Positions 55,304 to 64,000 of a DNA stretch of 64,000 nt are shown here, in pieces. The notes beneath the pieces are model-generated. The model was not told the origin of the DNA and ran no database searches. It saw only the letters and a program-made list of their open reading frames with translations. The stretch's first letter is position 1. Each line of letters starts with the position of its first letter. This DNA comes from Impatiens glandulifera (taxonomy: Eukaryota; Streptophyta; Magnoliopsida; Ericales; Balsaminaceae): contig NC_061862.1 of assembly GCF_907164915.1 (NCBI RefSeq), positions 135,647,520 through 135,711,519 on the forward strand, written 5' to 3'. A program made the position numbers and the translations under genes.

Positions 55304-56777
55304 TCTATATATATATAATGATGCTTAATTTTTAAAGTGTCCGGATTGCCGGGTCGAGAGTTGTGGTTAATTTGGATACTTGAGTCAGATTGTGGGTTGA
55401 CCCGATCTAAAATTTAAACGGTTAAAAATAAAATTAAAAATACTAGAGGTATGTTTCGAACTTGCAACCTAACAAAACAAGTACAACTCTTTAACCAACT
55501 AGGCTACAAAGACTTTATATTTTAAATTCAACACCAAATTTGATAAACGCGGGACGTTTTAATATTAATATAAGTTCAACTTTTTAAATAACTAATCTAT
55601 ATATATATAATGATGCTTAATTTTTAAAATGTCTGGATTGCCGGGTCGAGAGCTGTGGTTAATTTGGATACTTGGGTCGGATTGTGCCTTGACTCGCCTT
55701 TAAATTTAAAACGGTTAAAAATAAAATTAAAAATGCTAGAGATTTGTTTCGAACTTGCAACCTAACAAAACAAATACAACTCTTTAACCAACTAGACTAC
55801 AAAGACTTTATATTTTAAATTCAACACCAAATTTGATAAACGCGGGATGTTTTAATATTAATATAAGTTCAATTTTTTAACTAACTAATCTATATATATA
55901 TAATGATGCTTAATTTTTAAAGTGTCCGGATTGCCGGGTCGAGAGCTATGGTTAATTTGGATACTTGAGTCGGATTGTGGGTTGACCCGCCTTTAAATTT
56001 AAAACGGTTAAAAATAAAATTAAAAATGCTAGAGATTTGTTTCGAACTTGCAACCTAACAAAACAAATACAACTCTTTAACCAACTAGACTACAAAGACT
56101 TTATATTTTAAATTCAACACCAAATTTGATAAACGCGGGATGTTTTAATATTAATATAAGTTCAATTTTTTAACTAACTAATCTATATATATATAATGAT
56201 GCTTAATTTTTAAAGTGTCCGGATTGCCGGGTCGAGAGCTATGGTTAATTTGGATACTTGAGTCGGATTGTGGGTTGACCCGCCTTTAAATTTAAAACGG
56301 TTAAAAATAAAATTAAAAATGCTAGAGGTAAGTTTCGAACTTGCAACCTAACAAAACAAGTACAACTCTTTAACCAACTAGGCTACTAAAATTTTAAATT
56401 TTAAATTCAACACCAAATTTTATAAATGCGGGACGTTTTAACATTAATATAAGTTCAACTTTTTAACTAACTAATTTATATATATAATGATGCTTAATTT
56501 TTAAAGTGTCCGGATTGCCGGGTCGAGAATTGTTGTTAATTTGGATACTTGGGTCGGATTGTGGGTTGACCCGCCTTAAATTTAAAACGGTTAAAAATAA
56601 AATAAAAAATGCTAGAGGTATGTTTCAAACTTGCAACCTAACAAAAACAAGTACAACCTTTTACCAACTAGGCTACTAAGACTTTATATTTTAAATTCAA
56701 CACTAAATTTAATGAACGTGGGACGTTTTAACATTAATATAAATTCAATTTTTTAACTAACTAATATATATATATAT
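55304..56777 (+). repeat. Tandem array of five ~292-bp Helitron-end units
   Basis: Unit starts (aatgatgcttaattttt) fall at 55317, 55609, 55902, 56195 and 56486, with a deleted sixth start at 56778. The period is 291-293 bp. Each unit begins with the Helitron 5' end, continues with gtgtccggattgccgggtcg, a GGTTGACCCGCC block, aaaacggttaaaaataaaat, a tRNA-like segment (reverse strand), and aaatttgataaacgcgggac, then the next start. Units 2 and 3 are nearly identical. Confidence 0.92.
55446..55512 (-). other. tRNA-like Pol III unit, repeated five times
   Basis: On the minus strand GTAGCCTAGTTGGTTAAAGA (canonical D-arm/box A) is followed after about 20 bp by GGTTGCAAGTTCGAAACATA with CC (canonical T-arm/box B). 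The same pair lies in the next units near 55738-55804, 56032-56097, 56324-56390 and 56615-56683. Box A and box B are kept nearly unchanged while the rest varies by a few bases. Acceptor-stem pairing is not convincing, so a tRNA-derived SINE or captured tRNA pseudogene is more likely than a working tRNA. Confidence 0.6.
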
Positions 56778-57182
56778 AATGATGTTGAGTAAATGGATAC
56801 TTGGGTCGGATTGTGGGTTGACCTACCATAAACTTAAAACGGTTAAAAATAAAATTAAAAATGTTATCCGTAATTTTTTTTCACGGTTTTTTATATTATT
56901 AATCGTGCAATTGCACGGGCTAAATGCTAATTTTAATAATAAATGTATGCTCAAAATTAATTGCCTAATCAGCAATCTCTTCTTATTACTCATGAGTCTT
57001 ATTTAGAGAGAAAATGTGAGTAATAAGAAGAGAGAGAAAATTATTAATGAAGATAAAAGATAAAAATAAATATATACCTAGTAAGCAATCTAATCAGCTT
57101 TCCAAGTCTAATCAGCTTTTCAAGTCGTTCGCTGTCCTAATTCATTCGCTACAAATCTTTCGCTTCCCCTATCATTACTCTC

Positions 57183-57539
57183 ATATATAGGCTATTTACT
57201 ATGTCTTCTCCATAAGAATTTGTTTGATGTTTTATATTTACATTTATTATTATTAACTATTCAACTAGGGATCTATGATGCGTTCTCCATATTAATTGAC
57301 ATTTGTTTGTATTTAAAATAAAATTTTGATTTAATCTTATGTTCATATATATTTACATTTATTATTATTAACAACTATGGATCAAATTTCTTTAAAAAAA
57401 ACAATTATAGATGGAGGAAAAAGATTTTAATACTCCAATCCACTAATCAAAATATTATTCAATTATTTTTTCGCAAAGATTTAAAATTGTTATTTCAAAA
57501 TTAATTAGTTTACGGCAATCCGTTATTAATTTCCCGTAA
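57183..57539. other. Spacer without gene
   Basis: AT-rich. A word pair atttacatttattattatta, ac occurs at about 57234 and 57350. The start of the LINE remnant downstream could not be located exactly. Confidence 0.5.
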
Positions 57540-59688
57540 CATACTTCTTATGCAGAGTTTATTGAAAAGTTATGGAAAGAAAATTATATCTCTGAAAGTG
57601 ACTTTCAAAATTGAAATTCAAAAAGATTTGACTCGATAAGATATAAATCTATTCATGAATTTCTTTATGTTTTCGGTTTCCCTAACATTTTTATCGAGTG
57701 GTTAATGTAATGTGTTTTGACCCCTCACTTCATTGTCAACGTGAATGGCATACATAGTGGCTTCTTTAATGGTGAAATGGGAGTAAGGCAAGGAGATCCT
57801 GTCTCACCTTACCTCTTCATTCTTATTATGGATATCCTAGAGTACATCTTTAAAATGCTCCTAAAGAAACCATAAATTTAAATTTCACCCCTACCGCAAG
57901 GATAAAGCAATAACACACGTTTTTTCCGCTGATGATCTATTCTTAGTGACTCAAGCAGATGTTGAATCTGTTAGTACAATTAAGAAAGCACTGAAAATGT
58001 TTTCTAGTATTACATTTTTATTCAATAATTAAGACAAAAGTCAGACTTTTTATGGAGGAGGAGTGAAAAAGGATTTAAAGAAGAATATATTTAATATCAT
58101 GGGGGATAAAAAGGAACGCTTCTAGTTAAATATATTGGAGTCCCCTTATCTACAAATTATCTTTAAAGCTCACATTTTTGTTCACTTATTGAAAAGATCA
58201 TAAATTCTATCTTGGGTCAGATTATAAAAAACTTGTCTTACGCAGGAAGAATAGAGCTTGTGAAAAAAGTTAATATGAGAATCATTGGCTACTGAGCACA
58301 ACAATATTCATTCCCAAAAAAGTCATGGCTGAACTGAAAAAGCTAATGAGAGACTTCATCTGGAGTACTCAAGGCAGAGGAGGCAAAAAGGTCAAATTAG
58401 AAACTATATGTACCCCAAAGAAAGAAGGAAGACTTGGCATTAAAAATTGTGTCATATGGAATCGAGCGCTCACAATCAGACATGTATGTGCCCTTAAGAT
58501 GAAGGCAGATTCATTATGGGTCAAATGGGTTCATACGAGATTAATGAAAAGAGAAGTTAGCATATGGACATGCCAAATCAAAAATGAAATGGCATGGTCC
58601 TTGAAGAAAATCCTAAGAACTATAGGAGAGGCATATCGAATGATGAAGTTCAGAATCGGTAATGGAAGGGGAATATTATTCTAGCACGATCCATGGTTAG
58701 AGAATAATCCTATAATTCTTCTGGAGGAATTCTAATCTATTAGATTCAGATTGAGAAAAACTTGTCTCTTGTACTCAATTAGAGATATTCAAAAAGGAAA
58801 ATACAGCTTTATTCTTAGGAGTATTCCAGAAGGAGTCAGAATTCTAAATTTAATCAATAATATACAATTCAATGGAAATATTGATACAAAGAGCTAGGAT
58901 ACTGTTATGAATGGAAAGTTTGTGGCATGAAAATTATGGGAGATCGTTAGAACAAAGAAGGTGGTGGTCGATTGGCATAAAGTAGTCTAGTCTTCAAAGG
59001 TTATACCTCGAAACCAATTCATTCTTTGGCTGACATTTAGGAAAAAATTAGCGACAAGAGAAAGCATTAAGAAGTATATGAATATTCCAGATATCAATTA
59101 CCCAATCTGCACAGTAAGAGAGGAAAGTATTGACCACTTGTTTGGGGAGTACGCATTTGTATCCAAGTTGTGGATCAATTTTGCTCAGAACATGAATATC
59201 ACTAAATTTCCAAGTAAATAGAACGAAATCATAGAGCTTGTAAAGAAAAATGATAAGGGCGATAACTTTTATGCGAATGTTTTCAAATGCTTCTTTGGAG
59301 CTCTGGTCTACAATACCTAGAGAGAAAGAAATACAAGAATTCATAGCATGATTAAGAGAACAGAAGAAAACGTTTGGGATGATATTGTTTCTGAGTGCAA
59401 CGCTCTCGTACATACATGGAGGGAAATTTCGATTAATGAAGACAGTTGGAAGCTCAGTCAAAGATGATAAAATCATTACAAGAAAAGGAAGGTTCAAATA
59501 GTTCTTGTTTAATGCCTTGTTTGTAATTCAATTGTTTGTTGTTCTATTTATTTTGTAATGTAGTTGTTTGAAACTTATTTGGTATTTTCAATAAATCTAA
59601 GGTATGTCTAACTTTGTTTCTTGAAACTCATTTTCTATTTTTTTGGATTTTTAATGAAATGACACTAAATCGTTTTTTCAAAAAATAA
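57540..59688 (+). mobile_element. LINE (L1-type) remnant: ORF2 RT to 3' end
   Basis: 5'-truncated LINE with reverse transcriptase and zinc-knuckle (zf-RVT) regions, followed by a 3' untranslated end. Its last block (tttttaatgaaatgacacta, aatcg) is shared, on the opposite strand, with 60918-60960. That marks the 3' end of the same LINE family. Confidence 0.8.
57650..59467 (+). pseudogene. LINE ORF2 (reverse transcriptase and zf-RVT), decayed
   Basis: FGFPNIFIEWLM..CVLTPHFIVNVNGIHS, GFFNGEMGVRQGDPVSPYLF (57758-57817), ILIMDILEYIF, then HTFFSADDLFLVTQAD (about 57915-57965; the FADD active site reads SADD). Next come VMAELKKLMRDFIWST..GGKKVKLETICTPKKEGRLG (58322-58440), a region with IRFRIGNG-like RMMKFRIGNGRGILF..HDPWLEN, and the zf-RVT piece FILWLTFRKKLATRESIKKY with PICTVREESIDHLF (59010-59150). 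It ends HTWREISINEDSWKLSQR. The endonuclease domain is missing and there are many stops. The antisense open frame at 59048-59497 is a shadow. Confidence 0.85.
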
Positions 59689-59984
59689 TATTCAATTATA
59701 TTCATCCTACTTTGTTCAATTTAACATATATATTTTTAAATTGGTTTGTTTAAAAAATAAGAAGTTGATATCATATAACTATATTGCATTGAGAAAATAA
59801 TATGTTTTATTCTATTTATATTCAATAAATTTACTTGAAATTAGGAAGATTCTCGTGCGATACACATAAATAAAATTATAAACAAAATAAATTTAATAAA
59901 AAAATTATAATAATATGTATTTCAATGTATAAAATTTTAATAAATCATGAATAATATATTAAAATAAAAAAAATAATAAACTCT
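59689..59984. other. AT-rich spacer
   Basis: No gene or repeat recognised; short A- and T-runs follow the LINE 3' end. Confidence 0.6.
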
Positions 59985-60905
59985 CATTTCACATTTTATT
60001 CACTTCGGTAAAACAACTCATCTTCTTACATATCTCATCACATATTTTTTCAAATGATCATCTCATCTCGTGACCTTACACATTCACTTTGGTCAAATTA
60101 AAAATCTCAAACATTACCAATATATTTTTTACCCTCACTTTATCCCATCAATGCTCAATAGACCTTTCATCTCGTGACCTTAAAGCACTCAGACTGATCG
60201 ACCATCTCACTCCACATTTATATACCAATTCAAATCGGACATCTCATCACGTGACATTAACTTTCACTTCGGTCAAACAACTATTCTTCTCACATATTAA
60301 ACCATCAATATCAATTTCTTTCGCAATCGGCCTCTATATCTTTATTTACTTTCACTTTGACTAATAAAAAATCATCTCATTCCATATTTATTCACCAATC
60401 ACGATCGACCTCTATTCTCTCGAAGACCTTACTTTCACTTCATTAAACAACTCATCTTCTCTCATATTTTACAATATACAACCCAACATTCTTATCCTCA
60501 CTTCGGTTAACCATACATCTAATTCCACATTTATCCACTCCAATTGACCTCTCATCTCGTTACATTACTTTCACTTTGACTAATTAACCATCTTCTTCCA
60601 CATTTATCCACCAATTCACAATCGACATCTCATCTCGAGACATTACTTTTACTTCGTCAAACAACTCATCCCCTAACATATTTTATAATATACAACCTGA
60701 CATTTTTTATCCTCAATTCGGCTAACCATCCATCTCATTCTACATTTTCCACCCCAATAATCGACCTCTCATATGTGACCTTACACTTGTACTTCAGTCA
60801 AGTCAACCATCTTCAATATCACCAATATCTTTTACTCTTCATTTTGGTCACCAATACCCAGATGGCCTCTTATCTTGTTACCCATCTCCTCACATATTTT
60901 AAAAT
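59985..60905. repeat. Degenerate satellite, CTCATCTCGTGACCTTAC-type
   Basis: Words catctcgtgaccttac, tttcacttcggtcaaacaac, tcatcttctcacatatttta, caatatacaaccc, tatcctcacttcggttaacc, atccatctcattccacattt, atccaccaattcacaatcga recur in order. The CTCGTGAC word lies at about 60067, 60171, 60244, 60413, 60552, 60630, 60768 and 60871, with spacings of 70-105 or 136-173 bp. This suggests a dimeric unit near 150-175 bp with deletions. The sequence is strongly C/T-rich on the plus strand. Confidence 0.85.
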
Positions 60906-61253
60906 ATACAACATGGTTTTTTTTGGGAAAAAATACTTAGTGTCATTTTATTAAAAACTCTCAAAAAGGGAAAAATAGACATATTTCGTTTTATCATTCT
61001 AACAAACCTATAGTGATAAAACAAAGTTCGGAATGAAAAACAAAATAATAACATAGTTGTTTTTGAGAAATGGCTTACGCCATCAATTAAAAAGACCCGA
61101 AAATGGTAAAAGGAGTGCAAGAGCTAAAATTGAGCTTATAACAATTTGCTCAAAATCAACACACGATGATCATGAGGAATTTACAATTGTCCTAAGAAAC
61201 GCACACGGACATGAAATCAAAGTACAAAAGTGAATAAGGAATGAAACTAGCAA

Positions 61254-62751
61254 TCAATCAACTAAAACAAGACGATAGGGGTTGATTTCCTCGGACTCGT
61301 CTCTCTTATATTTTCCCTTGTTTTTTATTTCCTTCTTTCTTGTCACCCTTAGGTCTTTTGGGGATATATTTCCGAATAGATTTTCGACTTCGTCTTCGTT
61401 ATCTTCTCTTGTCACTTTTTTCCTTTTAGGCTTGAGTTTGGAGTTGAGCGTATGAGTTGTTTCCCTTAAGGTGGTTTCTTTGACAGTGTTGCGGCTTTCT
61501 TTGATTTCGAAGCTCATGGTTTTCGAGATGCTTTGGCTTTCTCTATCATCCATGTCGACGTCGGGCTTTTCGAACATAATTAGTGGGAAAAGGGCCTCAG
61601 TTTCAGGTTTAGTGAGATCAGGATCGGTTTGATTCTCGTTCAGGTGTTCGTTATGGTTTTTTGCTTTGAGGATTTCGATATAGGATTTCTTGACCACCTT
61701 GACATTCTCTTGTTCGGAGGTGGCCACGGGCTTCTTCTTTTTTCGTCCACTTTTTCTAGTTGCTCGTACATGAGCTCAATGGTGGACATGTTTCCATTCT
61801 AGAATCCTAGATCGAATTTTTCCGGTTTTATACTCGTTGAGTCGATCTCAATACAAATACGGGAAAACATGACCTGTTCAAACGAGTCAAAGTTGGGATC
61901 GAGCTTAAGCGAGTTTCCAATGAGTCCGGTGAGGTAGGCAAGTCTTTAGAATTACAAAGGTGCAGTGAGATGTTTCTCAATCTTACCCACACTTGTTCGG
62001 ATTCTGGCGGTTTTCTATTGATGTCCATTTCTTCATTTCATTTAGCGAACTTGAAATATAAGTTGAATATGAATGTAAAATCTAAGTCAGACTCCTTGCC
62101 AAAAGTGAGGAAGAAATAGCTAAAGTCGTTGACTTTGACTTTTTTGAGTCCCTTTTTGCACCATTGTCAGAAAAGGGCGGCCTTGATTGCTCGGAATGGG
62201 GACTTTTGAGTTCCCATGAAGTGACCGACGACAACTCGCTTTCAATCATTGACACATCCCTCTTCAATTTCTAGGGGGATTTCGATTTGAAGCGGGTGTT
62301 CGAGCGTTTTAATTTTTAGGCTAGGATCCACATTGAGCTTGCCTCCATTAGCTATCCCGTTTTTTCCCCAAACCTTCTTGGTTTTCCATATTCGGTTTGC
62401 GTTTGTTTGTGTAGGGTATGCATAGGTTTTTAGGGAACTTGTAGAACTGCCTCGTGACACTAACCGACCATAGAACGATTTCCTCGTATTCGACATTGTC
62501 GAATGAGTTCCAATCTTGCTCGAATCGGATTTTGAATTGGTAAATGATTTACTCGCTCCTTTCATTAGTCATGACAAGTTCATGCCTTTGAAACTGGACG
62601 AGAGACTTGAGAATTTGGTTCTGAATGCTTGCCAGATTTGCAATTTCATTTCATCCCATGGTCTAAAACTTATCGCAAATTTGAGCAGTCGGGGTAGGGA
62701 TGTTGTGACATGCTGTAGTGGCTGAGGTGAGCCCAACTGAAAAAACAGCAT
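61254..62751 (-). pseudogene. LINE ORF1 (DUF4283-type), decayed
   Basis: On the minus strand: N-terminal part with KGASKSFTNSKSDS, KSFYGRLVSRGSSTS and VWGKNGIA (62565-62300); the domain core ESEQVWVRLRNISLHLCNSK with a ..LTRLNRSCFPVFVL-like stretch (62010-61840); and a charged C-terminal tail open from 61727 to the stop at 61254 (MATSEQENVKVVKKSYIEIL ... EEINPYRLVLVD). The IWVRLRN.PLH core identifies it as plant LINE ORF1. Frames change at least four times. Confidence 0.7.
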
Positions 62752-63105
62752 CGTGACCGGTCAGGGTGGTAGAGACATGGCATGTCGAAGGAGTAGCATT
62801 GCTGGTTTGATTGATAGCAGCTAGACCGTTCTAGGTGGAGGCTACATGACCAGTCAGGGGAGGGGTGTCATGGTCGGTTGGGAGATGAGTCGGGAGACAA
62901 GTACGACAGGTTGATAGACCAGCCATGTGACTGGTCGATGCAATAGTTGGATTGAAGGCAACGTCATCTGATCAGCAGCGTTGTGACTGGTCAGACAGCT
63001 AGAAGAAGTGGTAGACCTTTCAGACAATTTCTCTAGACTCCCTTTATTTTTCCTTGTGCTTTTAGGTCGATTGAGGAGACTGGTCGAGCGGAGACTGGTC
63101 GAGCG
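62752..63105. repeat. Scattered GACTGGTC palindromic words in LINE leader
   Basis: tgaccggtcagg, tgaccagtcagggg, tggtcggttggg, tgactggtcgatg, tgactggtcagac and two copies of gactggtcgagcg occur within 350 bp. The core GAC(T/C)GGTC is close to a palindrome. Spacing is irregular (roughly 12-95 bp). Located where the minus-strand LINE leader should be. Confidence 0.6.
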
Positions 63106-63340
63106 TAGGATCGTCGTGGCTCAGTATGCGTAGCAGATAGCCAAATGCCTTGGAAACCACCAACAATTCAGACCTACATCATAAATCAACAACAGTAATC
63201 TGCAGTAGCAGATGCCAGCAAAAGATACTCAACCCAGACCAGCCTGATTGAGTAAACTGCACAGCAGACGACAACCAACAGATCTCCAAGAAGCAGCCAA
63301 AAGAAACCAGAAACAACAAGCAGAGCCAACTGCACAAAAG

Positions 63341-63555
63341 AACGACGCTAGACAATATCGTGTCGTCCGTGCAGATCGGGTCGTGCCGCGTATACCTATT
63401 GTGTCGCCTGTGCCGATCGTTTCGTGCCGCCTGTGCCGATCGCACTTCCTTTGATCAATGCTGATTTCGGCACTGATTTTATGACTTATGTCTCAAGAAA
63501 ATATCGTGTCGCCTATGCCGATCGTATCGTGGATGTGTCTATCGTGTCGCCGTGA
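63341..63555 (-). repeat. CGACACGAT word cluster (5' region of the minus-strand LINE)
   Basis: On the minus strand: ACGATCGGCATAGGCGACAC, GATCGGCACAGGCGGCACGA, GATCGGCACAGGCGACACAA, CGATCTGCACGGACGACACG. The same kind of words on the plus strand fill 63655-63835. The two clusters face away from each other, about 100 bp apart, across a GAGAGAGA tract (63572-63592). Confidence 0.7.
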
Positions 63556-63644
63556 GTTTAATATAAACTAAGAAGGAAGAGAGAGAGAGAGAGAAAAATA
63601 ATGAAGATTTCAGACGATTTTACGAAGAAAATTTCGGCAAAAAA

Positions 63645-64000
63645 TTCTCTCATCACAAAAACACAATTGGCACAATCGGCACGATCGGTACGAACGATGC
63701 GATTAGCACGAACGGAACGATCGACACGATCAAAATATATCAAGGTCGCAGTTCTCTTGTTGTGATCACAGTAGTTAGTCGCTTAAGATCGCTTTCGGCA
63801 CAATCGACATAATCGACACGAACGACACGGTAACTCTAATAGCTAGGTCATTCATTCATCTGCAAAACTTGGTTGGAATGTTAGGGTTTCTAGTTGACCC
63901 TGTTAATAGCTAGGTTTTTTTGGTGTATCCAGTTCTATAATTGTTTTGCTTTGTTGTTGTTTTCTGTGTTTTATTAAATTGGAAAGAAAGAAAAGCAATA
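63645..64000 (+). mobile_element. 5' end of a third LINE copy, running off the window
   Basis: Words cacaatcggcacgatcggta, cgaacgatgcgat, acgatcgacacgat, cgacacgaacgacacgg, then taatagctaggtcattcatt, catctgc, ttggttggaatgttagggtt, tctagtt match the LINE 5' region at 25960-26300 in the same order and orientation. The sequence near 63945-64000 (ttgctttgttgttg..attaaattggaaagaaagaaaa) aligns with the start of the ORF1 leader at about 26297-26345. Coding sequence should begin just past the window edge. Confidence 0.75.

Larger units (their letters stand above)
55304..56930 (+). mobile_element. Non-autonomous Helitron made of tandem units
   Basis: The 5' end is TCTATATATATATAATGATG, preceded by host A (55303). 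The 3' end has the hairpin CGTGCAATTGCACG (56904-56917) about 10 bp before the terminal CTAA (56927-56930), followed by host T. TC..hairpin..CTRR between A and T is the Helitron signature. The TATAATGATGCTTAATTTTT start is typical of plant Helitrons. No RepHel coding sequence. It lies between the two inverted arms of the TIR element. Confidence 0.85.
60915..63600 (-). mobile_element. LINE ORF1-bearing copy with ORF2 missing
   Basis: On the minus strand: a 5' region with CGACACGAT words (63555-63341), a leader rich in GACTGGTC words (63105-62752), ORF1 (62751-61254), and a short 3' end (61250-60915) closing with the same block as the plus-strand LINE at 59650. ORF2 is absent between ORF1 and the 3' end, so an internal deletion copy is inferred. 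The A-rich end is not clear at 60915. Confidence 0.65.

Noticed and set aside
55446..55512. Functional tRNA gene
   Set aside because: Box A and B are good, but acceptor-stem pairing is not convincing and the unit recurs identically in a Helitron array, so a tRNA-derived repeat is more likely.
59048..59497. 149-codon minus-strand open frame
   Set aside because: It lies antisense to the readable zf-RVT end of the plus-strand LINE ORF2, which explains the sequence.

Overview
This window looks like nuclear DNA of a flowering plant, most likely a eudicot. It is very AT-rich and full of plant transposable elements. Its only intact host-type genes are two small secreted S-protein homologues (SPH, the plant self-incompatibility S1 family), a family especially expanded in eudicots. 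I see no rRNA, no CRISPR and no operon-like layout. Almost all other coding sequence is decayed transposon protein.

Layout: 1-7.7 kb is AT-rich spacer with a solo copia LTR, a GACCGAGAGGTC minisatellite and several local tandem repeats. 7.8-9.9 kb is a decayed Ulp1-like gene of the kind carried by plant transposons, cut off by a hAT-like MITE. 12.2-12.8 kb is an Emigrant-like (pogo) MITE, followed by a ~60-bp minisatellite. 13.6-20.7 kb holds CACTA (En/Spm) remnants: a short derivative, then a truncated TNPD transposase and a Transposase_24-type gene, split by an LTR. 21.1-23.0 kb is a minus-strand copia remnant. 23.6-25.3 kb is a long LTR carrying a striking palindromic TTAGAC...GTCTAA array. 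26-27.7 kb is a LINE ORF1 remnant.

28.3-53.4 kb contains three SPH loci on the minus strand: intact at 28.3 kb, pseudogene at 38.1 kb, intact at 52.9 kb. Between the first two lies a Russian-doll nest: a complete TSD-flanked copia element inside a hAT transposase gene, inside a hairpin MITE, possibly inside another element. Between the last two are copia and CACTA remnants (40-44.9 kb) and a hAT element with an internal partial tandem duplication (46.8-52.7 kb), whose outermost ends share one 8-bp target-site duplication.

55.1-57.2 kb is a long-TIR element with a Helitron inserted in it. The Helitron is made of five full ~292-bp units, each with a tRNA-like Pol III box pair. 57.5-59.7 kb is a decayed LINE ORF2, then a degenerate satellite. 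A minus-strand LINE ORF1 copy and the 5' end of a plus-strand LINE lie head to head at 60.9-64 kb. The genes do not act as a pathway. What the window records is successive transposon insertions around a small, duplicating family of secreted-protein genes.
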